NCBI RefSeq assembly: GCF_900105095.1 | Contig: NZ_LT629743.1 | Span: forward strand, 2,418,001-2,482,000 | Direction of reading: 5' to 3' | DNA length: 64,000 bases | DNA from: Erythrobacter sp. HL-111 | GTDB taxonomy: Bacteria; Pseudomonadota; Alphaproteobacteria; Sphingomonadales; Sphingomonadaceae | Shown: one piece after another, positions 8,461 through 17,078 of the stretch | Layout: the number at the start of each line of letters is the position of its first letter | Position numbering within the stretch: the stretch's first letter is position 1 | Position numbers and translations under genes: made by a program | The notes under the pieces: model-generated | Seen by the model: only the letters and a program-made list of their open reading frames with translations | What the model was told of the DNA's origin: nothing | The model's database searches: none

Positions 8461-9864
8461 ATGAACGAGTTTCCCGGCGGTTTGATGGGCGCGGTCGATC
8501 CCGATCGCGACAATCGGAAGGTGGCGCCGTCGCTCGAACGCCGGCGATTGCAGGCCTACGCGGTGCTGCTCCTGCTCGATGCGCTGCTGGTGCAGGCCGG
8601 CTTCTCGCTCAGCGGGCGGATCTACGAAGGCAACTGGTGGGAACGGCGCACCATGCTCGCGGCGCAGACCATGATTCCGCTCTTCTTCACGATCGCGCTC
8701 TACAACGGGACCTATGGCGTGCGCTCGCTGACCGACTCGTACCATGGCGCGCGCAAGTCGCTGACCGCGCTCGCCGTGTCGGCGGCCCTGCTCAATTTCG
8801 TGGCCTTCTACACCAAGTCGAACGCGGAATTCTCGCGCGTTTCGGTGACGCTCGGCATGATCCTGACGGGGCTCGCGATGCTCGGCCTGCGGTGGCTCGT
8901 CCCGCTCGCGGTCCGGCGGTTCTGGCGCGGGCAGGTCCGCAACGAACTGGTGATCGAGGACGGCGGGCCGGGCTTCGCGCTGGGCGGGGCGACCTCGATC
9001 TCGGCGGCGACATACGACCTCGACCCCGCGAGCCAGGATCCCCACATGCGCGACCGGCTGGGAAAGCTGCTCCGCAACCGCGACAAGGTGGTGGTCAGCT
9101 GCCCGATCGAATCGCGCGAGGCGTGGGCGGTGCTGCTCAAGTCGGCCGGCGTGTTCGGCGAGATCGTGAGCGAGCCGGTGCACCGGATCGGCGCGATCGG
9201 GGTGCACCGCTACGAGGAACAGGGCCGCACCGCGCTGGTCGTGTCGCACGGGCCGCTCAGCCTGCGTTCGCGCCTGCTCAAGCGCGCCTTCGACACGTGC
9301 TTCGCGCTCGTCTCGCTGGTCGCGCTCGCGCCGCTGTTCGTGGTGGTCGCGGTGCTGATCAAGGTGGAGGACCGCGGGCCGGTCTTCTTCGTCCAGCGCC
9401 GGATGGGCCGCGGCAACCGCTTCTTCGAGATGTACAAGTTCCGTTCGATGCGCGAGGGAAGGCTCGATTCGAACGGCGATCGTTCGACCGCGCGCGACGA
9501 TGACAGGATCACCCGGATCGGCGCCTTCATCCGCCGCACCAGCATCGACGAACTGCCGCAGCTCATCAACGTGCTCAAGGGCGAGATGTCGATCGTCGGC
9601 CCGCGCCCGCACGCGCTCGGGAGCAAGGCGAACAACAAGCTGTTCTGGGACATCGACGCCAATTACTGGCAGCGCCACTGCCTGAAGCCGGGCCTGACCG
9701 GGCTCGCGCAGGTGCGCGGCTATCGCGGCGCGACAGAACGGGAAAAGGACCTGACCGACCGGCTGCAGGCCGATCTCGAATACATCACCGGCTGGTCGCT
9801 CCAGCGCGACATCGGGATCCTGCTGAAGACCGTCTTCGTCCTGCGCCACGCCAACGCCTATTGA
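8461..9864 (+). CDS. polyprenyl-phosphate sugar transferase (exopolysaccharide initiation)
   Basis: A 467-residue inner-membrane enzyme that starts exopolysaccharide or capsule repeat units by transferring a hexose-1-phosphate to undecaprenyl phosphate. Residues about 30-160 contain several hydrophobic segments. A central soluble region follows. The C-terminal bacterial sugar transferase domain (from about residue 275) begins with a membrane hairpin and contains VFFVQRRMGRGNRFFEMYKF, the RTSIDELPQLINVLKGEMS block, IVGPRPH and KPGLTGLAQVRG. These fit the WbaP/PssZ class. No glycosyltransferases or polymerase genes are nearby, so its polysaccharide is unknown. Confidence 0.9.
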   Translation: MNEFPGGLMGAVDPDRDNRKVAPSLERRRLQAYAVLLLLDALLVQAGFSLSGRIYEGNWWERRTMLAAQTMIPLFFTIALYNGTYGVRSLTDSYHGARKSLTALAVSAALLNFVAFYTKSNAEFSRVSVTLGMILTGLAMLGLRWLVPLAVRRFWRGQVRNELVIEDGGPGFALGGATSISAATYDLDPASQDPHMRDRLGKLLRNRDKVVVSCPIESREAWAVLLKSAGVFGEIVSEPVHRIGAIGVHRYEEQGRTALVVSHGPLSLRSRLLKRAFDTCFALVSLVALAPLFVVVAVLIKVEDRGPVFFVQRRMGRGNRFFEMYKFRSMREGRLDSNGDRSTARDDDRITRIGAFIRRTSIDELPQLINVLKGEMSIVGPRPHALGSKANNKLFWDIDANYWQRHCLKPGLTGLAQVRGYRGATEREKDLTDRLQADLEYITGWSLQRDIGILLKTVFVLRHANAY

Positions 9865-9896
9865 TAGGCGGAGCGCGGGGGTCGGTCGGTCCGCGG

Positions 9897-10451
9897 TCAG
9901 TCCTCCTGCGGGACCTGGAAACGGCCCGAGACGCGGCCGCCGGGCGAACCGCCCGGCACGCCGCCCGAGGCGCGCCCGTCGACGCTCGACAGCCCGCTCC
10001 TCAGGTCGATCACGAGCCGCCCGCCGTTGAGCGTGTCGGTCCCGCGCCTGAGGCTGACGTCGCCCGCCAGGGTAATGACCCGGCGGTTGAAATCGTAGAT
10101 CGCGGTGTTCCCGCTCGCGCGTTCGTTGCCGCGGGTAACGACCACGCCGCCGGTCGCGGTGATCCGGTCGATCCGGAGCTCCCCGCTGTCGTCGTAGCTG
10201 ACGATGGTGCGCGCCGCGCGCATCGTGAGGCCGGCCTGGTCGATCTCCACCCCGCCCGCCAGCACCACCCGGTTGGCGCGGTCCTGCAGTTCGATGCGGT
10301 CGGCGGCGTAGTTGACGGGGGCGCGCGAATCGTGGCTCGCGATCGACTGGGCGTGGGTGGCGATCCCGCCCATCAGCGCCACGGTGCCGAGAAAGCCCGC
10401 CGCGCCCCAGGCGATGGCGGTGCGCGTCAGTGCGGTCGGCTTGCGGGTCAT
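9897..10451 (-). CDS. lptA: LPS transport periplasmic protein LptA
   Basis: A 184-residue periplasmic bridge protein of the LPS export system. An N-terminal signal precedes an OstA-like beta-jellyroll core (YAADRIELQDRANRVVLAG, then TMRAARTIVSYDDSGELRID). The tail is Gly/Pro-rich. It overlaps the end of lptC by four bases, and the order rnd-lptC-lptA on this strand indicates an operon. The LptB ATPase gene that often follows is not here: downstream lies only the convergent sugar transferase. Confidence 0.88.
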   Translation of the reverse strand: MTRKPTALTRTAIAWGAAGFLGTVALMGGIATHAQSIASHDSRAPVNYAADRIELQDRANRVVLAGGVEIDQAGLTMRAARTIVSYDDSGELRIDRITATGGVVVTRGNERASGNTAIYDFNRRVITLAGDVSLRRGTDTLNGGRLVIDLRSGLSSVDGRASGGVPGGSPGGRVSGRFQVPQED

Positions 10452-11116
10452 TGCGGCATCCTCAGCTCGCCGGGAATCATGGTCAGGCGCGCATCGCCTT
10501 CGAGCGCGACGGTGCGCGCGGCGAGATCGGCGCGGATCGCGCGGGCGGAGAAAGTCCCCGCCGGGACCGCCCCTTCGACCCCGTCGTCGCCGGTCATAAT
10601 CCGCTCCCTGATATTCACCGAAACCCCGCGCGCGGTCATCGAATAGCTGTCTGCCGCGGTCAGCCTGACGGCGCCGGTGACGTCGACGACGTCCTCGTCG
10701 ATGTCGTAGATGCCGCCCTCCGCGGCGAGCCGCGCGGGGCCTTCGGGCAGGAGGATCTGCGCGACGAGGTCCTGCATCCGCACCAGCCCCTCCACGCTCG
10801 AGCGCTGCACCGCCTCGCCCGCCATCAGCGAGAAGGGCCGGCCCCGGTCGTCGCGCCCGCGATACATCGCGTTGTCGACCGAAAGCCGCTCGTCGATCAT
10901 CGCCACCCGGTTGCGGTCGAGCAGGAAGCTGACCTCGCCCCGGGGCGACAGCGGCGTGATGACCATCAGCCCGGCGACGATCCCGACCCCGATGGGCAGC
11001 GCGCGGGCGAGAAAGCCGACCAGCCGGTCGTGCGATCCGCCGGGCGCGGCGAAACGCTGCCGCCGGGAACGCAGCGCCCGGGCCTCGTCGGTTTCGATGC
11101 GGTTCTTCGTCGCCAT
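10448..11116 (-). CDS. lptC: LPS export protein LptC
   Basis: A 222-residue bitopic inner-membrane protein that receives LPS from LptB2FG and passes it to LptA. A charged N-terminus precedes one transmembrane helix (about residues 32-54, LVGFLARALPIGVGIVAGLM). The periplasmic domain has the repeating strand pattern of the LptC family. Its start lies 19 bases from the end of rnd and its stop overlaps lptA by four bases, which supports translational coupling. Confidence 0.85.
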   Translation of the reverse strand: MATKNRIETDEARALRSRRQRFAAPGGSHDRLVGFLARALPIGVGIVAGLMVITPLSPRGEVSFLLDRNRVAMIDERLSVDNAMYRGRDDRGRPFSLMAGEAVQRSSVEGLVRMQDLVAQILLPEGPARLAAEGGIYDIDEDVVDVTGAVRLTAADSYSMTARGVSVNIRERIMTGDDGVEGAVPAGTFSARAIRADLAARTVALEGDARLTMIPGELRMPQ

Positions 11117-11135
11117 GGGGTTCGCCGCCGGCCGT

Positions 11136-11756
11136 TCAGGAATGGCTGAAGATGTCGTGCTCGGCCCAGCCGGCGATGTCGAGCAGGGCGCGGGTGGGGA
11201 GGAAATCGAAACAGGCCTGCGCGATGTCCATCCGCCCTTCGCGCGCCAGCCTCACGGTCAGCTCGTCGCGCAGCCGGTGGAGGTAGCGCACGTCGGAAGC
11301 GGCGTATTCGCGCTGCGCCTCGGACAGGTCCGGCCCGCCCCAGTCCGAACTCTGCTGCTGCTTGGAAATGCTTTCGCCGAGCAGTTCGTCGATCAGGTTC
11401 TTGAGCCCGTGGCGGTCGGTGTAGGTCCGCACCAGCTTGCTCGCGATCTTGGTGCAGAACACCGGTGCCGCCATCACGCCGAGGTAGTGGTGGAGCGCGG
11501 CGAGGTCGAAGCGGGCGTAGTGGAACAGCTTCACCCGCGCCGGGTCCGCCAGCAGGGCCTTGAGATTGGGCGCGGCATAGGCGCTGCCGGGGGCGAAGCG
11601 CACGAGGTGTTCCTCGCCCCCGCCGTCCGAGATCTGCACCAGGCACAACCGGTCGCGGTGGGTGACGAGGCCCATCGTCTCGGTATCGACGGCGAGCGCG
11701 CCCGTGCCTTCGAGGACGCCGACAGGCAGGTCTTCTTCGTGGAAATGGACGGTCAT
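11136..11756 (-). CDS. rnd: ribonuclease D, short form
   Basis: A 206-residue 3'-5' exoribonuclease of the DEDDy class. Exo motif I is VDTETMGL and motif III is YAASDVRYLHRL (Tyr-x3-Asp). The protein contains only the exonuclease domain; the C-terminal HRDC domains of the E. coli enzyme are absent, which is usual for the alphaproteobacterial form next to lptC. The ATG at 11756 is preferred because AGGGCGG lies eight bases upstream. An alternative ATG is two codons earlier. First gene of the rnd-lptC-lptA operon and divergent from ung. Confidence 0.85.
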   Translation of the reverse strand: MTVHFHEEDLPVGVLEGTGALAVDTETMGLVTHRDRLCLVQISDGGGEEHLVRFAPGSAYAAPNLKALLADPARVKLFHYARFDLAALHHYLGVMAAPVFCTKIASKLVRTYTDRHGLKNLIDELLGESISKQQQSSDWGGPDLSEAQREYAASDVRYLHRLRDELTVRLAREGRMDIAQACFDFLPTRALLDIAGWAEHDIFSHS

Positions 11757-11872
11757 GGGCATCCGCCCTACGCCGATTGGGGATAGAGGGGAAGGGCCGA
11801 GTGGCGCGGTGCGGGCCGCTCGCGATAGACCGGAAAGCGCGAGACCTCTCGCCCGAACGAGGATGAACCGAA

Positions 11873-12556
11873 GTGCCCGATCCCGTCCCCGAAAGCTGGC
11901 GCCCGGCGCTGGACCCGGTGCTGGCAAGCCCCGAGGCGCGGCGGCTCGGCGGCTGGCTCACGGCGCAGGAGGCGGCGGGCAAGGTCGTCTATCCGCCGCG
12001 CGGCCTGCGGCTCGCGGCGCTCGCCATGACGCCGCTGGAGAAGGTGCGCGTGGTGATCCTCGGGCAGGATCCCTATCACGGCGAGGGGCAGGCCCATGGC
12101 CTCGCCTTCTCCGTGCGTCATGGCGTCAGGCCGCCGCCCTCGCTCGTCAACATCTTCAAGGAGCTGGAAAGCGACCTTGGCCTGCCGCGTCCGGATGGCG
12201 GCGATCTCACGCGCTGGGCCGAACAGGGCGTGTTGCTGCTCAACAACACGCTGACCGTGGAGGCGGGCAAGGCGGGCAGCCATGCCGGGCGGGGCTGGGA
12301 CGCCGTGACCGATGCCTGCGTCGCGGCGGTGGCGGCAAGCGGGCAGGCGACCGTGTTCATATTGTGGGGCAGCCATGCGAGGAAGAAGGCGGGCCGCGTG
12401 CCCGGCCTCGGCAAGGCGCCGCACCACCTCGTCCTCGCCTCGCCCCATCCAAGCCCGCTGTCGGCCCACGCCGGCTTCTTCGGCTCGCGCCCGTTCAGCC
12501 AGGCCAACGCCTTTCTCGAGGCGCACGGGCGCGGCAGCATCGACTGGGCGCTTTGA
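11873..12556 (+). CDS. ung: uracil-DNA glycosylase
   Basis: A 227-residue family 1 uracil-DNA glycosylase, which removes uracil from DNA for base-excision repair. The water-activating loop GQDPYHGEGQAHGLAFSV and the Leu-insertion loop HPSPLSAHAGFFGSRPFS are intact. LLLNNTLTVE carries the uracil-binding Asn. Its length matches the family. The start is a GTG at 11873. It is divergent from rnd and ends 47 bases before the crotonase gene. Confidence 0.95.
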   Translation: MPDPVPESWRPALDPVLASPEARRLGGWLTAQEAAGKVVYPPRGLRLAALAMTPLEKVRVVILGQDPYHGEGQAHGLAFSVRHGVRPPPSLVNIFKELESDLGLPRPDGGDLTRWAEQGVLLLNNTLTVEAGKAGSHAGRGWDAVTDACVAAVAASGQATVFILWGSHARKKAGRVPGLGKAPHHLVLASPHPSPLSAHAGFFGSRPFSQANAFLEAHGRGSIDWAL

Positions 12557-12603
12557 GCGGCGGCAAGGCCGAGCTAGACAGGCGCAGGAGGAGAAGAGCG
12601 CCC

Positions 12604-13389
12604 ATGACCGAGGAAACCGTGCTGATCGAGGTCGAAGGCGGCATCGCGACGGTGACGCTGAACCGCCCGCACGCGATGAACGCCCTCAACCGCGCGCTGC
12701 GGCGGCGGCTCCACGCGGTGATGATCGAGGTGGACGCGCGCGAGGACGTGCGCGCCGTGATCCTGACCGGCGCGGGCGAGCGGGCCTTCACCGCCGGGCT
12801 CGATCTGAAGGAGCTGGGCAGCGAGGAAGGCGCGCTCGGCAGCGCCAACGCGGTCGACCCCGCCGACAACCCGGTGCGCGCGATCGAACTCTGTTCCAAG
12901 CCCGTGATCGGCGCGATCAACGGCGTGGCGATCACCGGCGGGTTCGAAGTCGCGCTCGCCTGCGACGTGCTGGTGGCGAGCACCGCGGCCCGCTTTGCCG
13001 ACACCCATGCGCGGGTCGGGATCGTGCCGGGCTGGGGCCTGTCGCAGAAGCTTTCGCGCATGATCGGCATCGGCCGGGCCAAGGAGCTCGCCTTCACCGG
13101 CAATTTCCTCGACGCCGCGCGTGCGCTCGAATGGGGGCTCGTCAACCACGTCGTCGAACCTTGTGCGCTGATCCCGCTCGCGCGCAGGCTGGCGGGGGAC
13201 ATGGCGCAGGTCGATCCCGCCTTCCTGGCGCAGTACAAAAGGCTGATCGACGACGGCTACGCCAGGAGCTTCGGCGAGGGGATGGCGATCGAGGCGGAGC
13301 GATCGAGCGCGGCGAATGGCGGCGTATCCCCGGAAGAGATCGAGGCGCGCCGCGCGGCGGTGCAGGCGCGCGGTCGGCAGCAGGCCTGA
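12604..13389 (+). CDS. enoyl-CoA hydratase/isomerase family protein
   Basis: A 261-residue crotonase-fold protein. The oxyanion-hole segments are present (ERAFTAGLDLKEL and VAITGGFEVALACD). The first catalytic glutamate of crotonases is kept (GGFE). The second, normally in a PEI motif, appears to be His in FADTHARVGIVPGWG. Hydratase activity is therefore doubtful, and the enzyme may act as an isomerase or other crotonase. AGGAGG about 12 bases upstream supports this ATG. The substrate is unknown and the neighbours (ung, nrdA) give no pathway clue. Confidence 0.85.
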   Translation: MTEETVLIEVEGGIATVTLNRPHAMNALNRALRRRLHAVMIEVDAREDVRAVILTGAGERAFTAGLDLKELGSEEGALGSANAVDPADNPVRAIELCSKPVIGAINGVAITGGFEVALACDVLVASTAARFADTHARVGIVPGWGLSQKLSRMIGIGRAKELAFTGNFLDAARALEWGLVNHVVEPCALIPLARRLAGDMAQVDPAFLAQYKRLIDDGYARSFGEGMAIEAERSSAANGGVSPEEIEARRAAVQARGRQQA

Positions 13390-13406
13390 CGCGAGGGCGC
13401 GTGCAA

Positions 13407-13847
13407 GATTCTTGCCGCCGCGGGTGCGAAGGATTCACCCGTTGATTCAAAAGATTCAATCACCAAATTTTTCTTCACAGTTTCATTTTGCCCCTTGCGC
13501 GATCCGCGACTCAAGCTTGCTCCGCGCGTCGCATGGCCTCTTGCCCGCCGGCACCGGCCCGGATCGCGGGACTGAGGGTTAATCCCCCGTTGACGGGGAA
13601 CGCGGTGCGATTCATCATCTAGTGGTCAAGCTCGCAAGGGACCCCCAAGCCATGGTGAATCCCCCCGCCGGCCCTTCGGGGCGGGTGCGGGACCGGATTC
13701 CCCGGCGAGGCGATCTCGGCGTCGGGCGAAGCGGGGCGCAGCGGGGACAATCCTGTCCCCTTTCCGGGGGCAAGCTGTTGGTGGCCTGTCGATGGGCCGG
13801 TATAGAACAGAATTGGAACAAGCCCCCTTGCGGGCCTGGGTCGATTC
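13407..13847. promoter_or_regulatory. GANTC-rich region upstream of nrdA
   Basis: The 479-base gap before nrdA holds no gene that I can support. It contains nine GANTC sites, starting at 13407, 13432, 13444, 13453, 13508, 13609, 13657, 13696 and 13843. Four fall within 51 bases in an AT-richer, promoter-like patch. GANTC is methylated by the cell-cycle methyltransferase CcrM in alphaproteobacteria. A by-eye scan of nrdA itself found only one (15211). I infer cell-cycle-linked control. I did not find a convincing NrdR box. Confidence 0.55.
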
Positions 13848-13868
13848 GCGGGACAAGTGGGTGAGACG

Positions 13869-15926
13869 ATGGATTTCAAGACGAGCGACAACGTGACCGG
13901 CGACAACGTGACCGGCGACACCCAGGGCGGGGCGCATGACCTCGACAATGGCGGGGCGATGGACGAACAGGAAAAGGCCGTGACCATGACCAAGGACGAC
14001 CCCGGCAGCGCCGAACTGATCGCGCAAAAGGCGGGCGAGGCGATGGCGAAAGCCGGCACCGCCGCGATCGAGGAGGCCGCAAAGGCCGCGCGGCCCGACA
14101 GCAAGACCGTCAACCCGCGCCGCTTCGCGATCCGCACCGACCCGCTGCGCGATGCGAACCTCACCGCCTTCGGCAAGGAGACGCTGACCGACCGCTACCT
14201 CCTGCCCGGCGAGAGCTACCAGGACCTCTTCGCCCGCGTCGCCGATGCCTATGCCGACGACGAGGAGCACGCCCAGCGGCTCTACGACTACATCTCGAAC
14301 CTGTGGTTCATGCCCGCGACCCCGGTGCTGTCGAACGGCGGCACGGCGCGCGGCCTGCCGATCTCGTGCTACCTCAACTCGGTCGAGGACAGCCTCGACG
14401 GGATCGTCGGCACCTGGAACGAAAACGTCTGGCTCGCTTCCAAGGGCGGCGGGATCGGCACCTACTGGGGCAATGTCCGCGGCATCGGCGAGCCGGTGGG
14501 CCTCAACGGCAAGACCAGCGGGATCATTCCCTTCGTGCGGGTGATGGACAGCCTCACGCTCGCGATCTCGCAAGGCTCGCTGCGGCGCGGTTCGGCCGCG
14601 TGCTATCTCGACATCAGCCACCCGGAAATCGAGGAGTTCCTCGAGATCCGCAAGCCCAGCGGGGATTTCAACCGCAAGGCGCTCAATCTCCACCACGGCG
14701 TGCTCGTCACCGATGAATTCATGGAAGCCGTGCGCGCGGGCGAGAAATTCGACCTGAAGTCGCCCAAGGACGGCAGCGTGCGCGGCACGGTCGATGCGCG
14801 TTCGCTGTTCCAGAAGCTGGTCGAAACCCGGCTGGCGACGGGCGAGCCCTACATCGTCTTTTCCGACACGGTGAACCGCATGATGCCCAAGCATCACCGC
14901 GATCTCGGGCTCAAGGTCTCGACCTCGAACCTGTGCAGCGAAATCACCCTGCCGACCGGCATCGACCATCTCGGCAATGATCGCACCGCGGTTTGCTGCC
15001 TGTCCTCGCTCAACCTCGAAAAATGGGACGAATGGCAGGGCGACAGGCGTTTCATCGAGGACGTGATGCGCTTCCTCGACAACGTGCTGCAGGATTACAT
15101 CGACCGCGCCCCCGAAGAGATGGCCCGCGCCAAGTATTCCGCGATGCGCGAACGCAGCGTCGGGCTCGGCGTGATGGGCTTCCACTCCTTCCTCCAGGCG
15201 AAGGGGCTGGGATTCGAAAGCGCCATGGCCAAGGCGCACAACCTCAAGATGTTCCAGCACATCCAGGCCAAGGCGTCCGAGGCCTCGATGCTGCTCGCGC
15301 AGGAGCGCGGCCCCTGTCCCGACGCCGCCGAAATGGGCGCGATGGAGCGGTTTTCCTGCAAGATGGCGATCGCGCCGACCGCTTCGATCTCGATCATCTG
15401 CGGCGGGACCTCCGCCTGCATCGAACCGATCCCGGCGAACATCTACACCCACAAGACTTTGTCGGGCAGCTTCGTGGTGAAGAACCCCTATCTCGAAAAA
15501 CTGCTCGACCGGAAGAGCAAGAATTCGACCAATGTGTGGAACTCGATCCTGGAAAAGGGCGGCAGCGTCCAGCACCTCGATTTCCTCACGCCCGAGGAAA
15601 AGGCGGTGTTCAAGACCAGCTTCGAGATCGATCAGCGCTGGCTGCTTGAATTCGCGGCCGACCGCGCGCCCTATATCGACCAGGCGCAGTCGCTGAACCT
15701 GTTCATCCCGGCCGACGTGGACAAGTGGGACCTGATGATGCTGCATTTCCAGGCGTGGGAGAAGGGCATCAAGTCGCTCTATTACCTGCGTTCCAAGAGC
15801 GTGCAGCGCGCGGGCTTCGCCGGCGGGGTCGAGGCGGACAACACGCCCGAACCGTCCAAATTCGAACTCGACGCGGCAGGCGGGCCGGAGCAGACCGATT
15901 ACGAGGAATGCCTGAGCTGCCAGTGA
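13869..15926 (+). CDS. nrdA: ribonucleotide reductase alpha subunit, class I
   Basis: A 685-residue catalytic subunit that reduces ribonucleoside diphosphates to deoxyribonucleotides. The active-site set is present: Cys167 (ISCYLN), the Asn/Cys/Glu triad in SNLCSEITL (Cys356), a Cys in AVCCLSSLN, the radical-transfer pair in SLYYLRS, and the C-terminal redox pair CLSC (681, 684). There is no N-terminal ATP cone. Instead about 90 low-complexity residues include DNVTG repeated twice from a 15-base tandem duplication at 13885-13914. The ATG at 13869 is preferred over a GTG at 13857. The partner nrdB lies 1.3 kb downstream. Confidence 0.95.
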   Translation: MDFKTSDNVTGDNVTGDTQGGAHDLDNGGAMDEQEKAVTMTKDDPGSAELIAQKAGEAMAKAGTAAIEEAAKAARPDSKTVNPRRFAIRTDPLRDANLTAFGKETLTDRYLLPGESYQDLFARVADAYADDEEHAQRLYDYISNLWFMPATPVLSNGGTARGLPISCYLNSVEDSLDGIVGTWNENVWLASKGGGIGTYWGNVRGIGEPVGLNGKTSGIIPFVRVMDSLTLAISQGSLRRGSAACYLDISHPEIEEFLEIRKPSGDFNRKALNLHHGVLVTDEFMEAVRAGEKFDLKSPKDGSVRGTVDARSLFQKLVETRLATGEPYIVFSDTVNRMMPKHHRDLGLKVSTSNLCSEITLPTGIDHLGNDRTAVCCLSSLNLEKWDEWQGDRRFIEDVMRFLDNVLQDYIDRAPEEMARAKYSAMRERSVGLGVMGFHSFLQAKGLGFESAMAKAHNLKMFQHIQAKASEASMLLAQERGPCPDAAEMGAMERFSCKMAIAPTASISIICGGTSACIEPIPANIYTHKTLSGSFVVKNPYLEKLLDRKSKNSTNVWNSILEKGGSVQHLDFLTPEEKAVFKTSFEIDQRWLLEFAADRAPYIDQAQSLNLFIPADVDKWDLMMLHFQAWEKGIKSLYYLRSKSVQRAGFAGGVEADNTPEPSKFELDAAGGPEQTDYEECLSCQ

Positions 15927-16220
15927 GGCGATATACGTGGGACGTCATGACGAGGACTACAGCGAGCCGATCAATCCGTGGCTCGCAATGGTCCTCGTCG
16001 CCTGTTTCTCGCCTGGTTTCCGGGTCGCTTCGCGGGCGGCTGCGCGCAACGCCTTCGCCGATCCCCGCAATCGGTCACGCGCTGCGCTCCTGCGCCGGGC
16101 GCGGGGGCGAAAACCGCGCAATTCCCGATGCACCCGGCGCACTCGCCAAGCCCGGCGGCGTGTGACATATTCGCGTGCGCCGCACCGACTTGGCGGCGGA
16201 ATACAAAGGGGTAGGATGTC

Positions 16221-16406
16221 ATGGGTCTGCCGTTCTGGGCGGGTGTATTCGGGGCTGTCGTCTCTGCAATTTTCCTCCTGCGGGCGTGGCTCGAACTGCG
16301 CAGGAACCGTGAGGGCCACTTGAGGAACGCGGCGATGATCCATGTCGGCATGGCCGGCCTGTTCCTGCCCGCCTGCCTTTTCATCATGTTCGCCGCCGCG
16401 CAGTGA
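16221..16406 (+). CDS. small membrane protein, 61 aa
   Basis: I do not recognise the family. The protein has two hydrophobic segments (about residues 3-21 and 40-59) separated by a basic, polar loop (LELRRNREGHLRN), which looks like a two-helix hairpin membrane protein. A purine-rich sequence (AAAGGGGTAGGA) ends six bases before the ATG and serves as a ribosome-binding site. It sits alone between nrdA and a convergent small gene. The 294 bases between nrdA and this gene hold no supported feature. Confidence 0.5.
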   Translation: MGLPFWAGVFGAVVSAIFLLRAWLELRRNREGHLRNAAMIHVGMAGLFLPACLFIMFAAAQ

Positions 16407-16528
16407 CCGCCGCGCCCGGGCGCAGGGGCTGACCCCGTGCGACGCCGCCGCCACCGGGATGCACCCGGAGGCGGCGGGTCGTGTTCAGGAGCGGGGCCGC
16501 CGGAAGCGGGGCCGTCAGGGCCGACCGC

Positions 16529-16873
16529 TCACTTCTCGTCGATCGGGCGCATGGCGTCGGTCCGCACGCGGGTCGCGGGATCGTCCCCGCAGTCGCCCAG
16601 GGCGACCGGGTCGATCGCCCCGCCGACCGAGCCGAAGCCCATTTCCGTGGCGGGCAGGTCGCCCTCGCCCGGGGCACGGCGGGGCCGCGCTTCCGGCTTG
16701 TATTCGCTGTGGACGAGATCGCCCATCACGCTTTCGGGCGCACCCTCGCTGCGATAGCCGGGTTCGGCCGGGCCGGAGCGTTCGGGTTCCATCGGGTGGG
16801 TCGATTTCGTCAGCGTCACGTTGCGCGCGTCGCCATCGGGGAAGGGGCCGGTGATCGGTTCGTTCTTCGCCAT
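16529..16873 (-). CDS. hypothetical hydrophilic protein, 114 aa
   Basis: A soluble protein with no recognised domain and no signal sequence. It is rich in Pro, Gly, Glu and Asp and is probably largely disordered. The ATG at 16873 has GGAGA about eight bases upstream on this strand. The open frame extends further, but the upstream sequence is arginine-rich and looks non-coding. The gene lies between the two nrd genes in the opposite orientation. Function unknown. Confidence 0.5.
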   Translation of the reverse strand: MAKNEPITGPFPDGDARNVTLTKSTHPMEPERSGPAEPGYRSEGAPESVMGDLVHSEYKPEARPRRAPGEGDLPATEMGFGSVGGAIDPVALGDCGDDPATRVRTDAMRPIDEK

Positions 16874-17078
16874 GAGTGTCTCTCCTGCTCGTTGCGGGCG
16901 TACCGATTCAACCCGGCCGGGCAGGGCCGCGTTCCGAGAAACCCGCTTGCGATGAAGGACACCGGGCGTGAACCATGCGCAAGGGCGGGTGCGGGGCCGC
17001 CGTGTCGCGCGCTCCTGCGGGCCGCGCACCGCGCGACGACACGTGCGGTGCATCGGGCGGGTCGCGCCCCTTTCCCCG

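Noticed and set aside
13390..13868. NrdR boxes before nrdA
   Set aside because: No pair of sequences resembling the 16-base NrdR palindrome at a suitable spacing could be recognised; only GANTC sites stand out.
13626..15746. A 700-codon frame antisense to nrdA
   Set aside because: Shadow of nrdA; no domain pattern, no ribosome-binding site.
15937..16323. GTG-started frame after nrdA with a short hydrophobic stretch near its start
   Set aside because: After about 30 residues the sequence becomes Arg-rich like the shadow frames of GC-rich DNA, and it overlaps the better-supported 61-residue gene.
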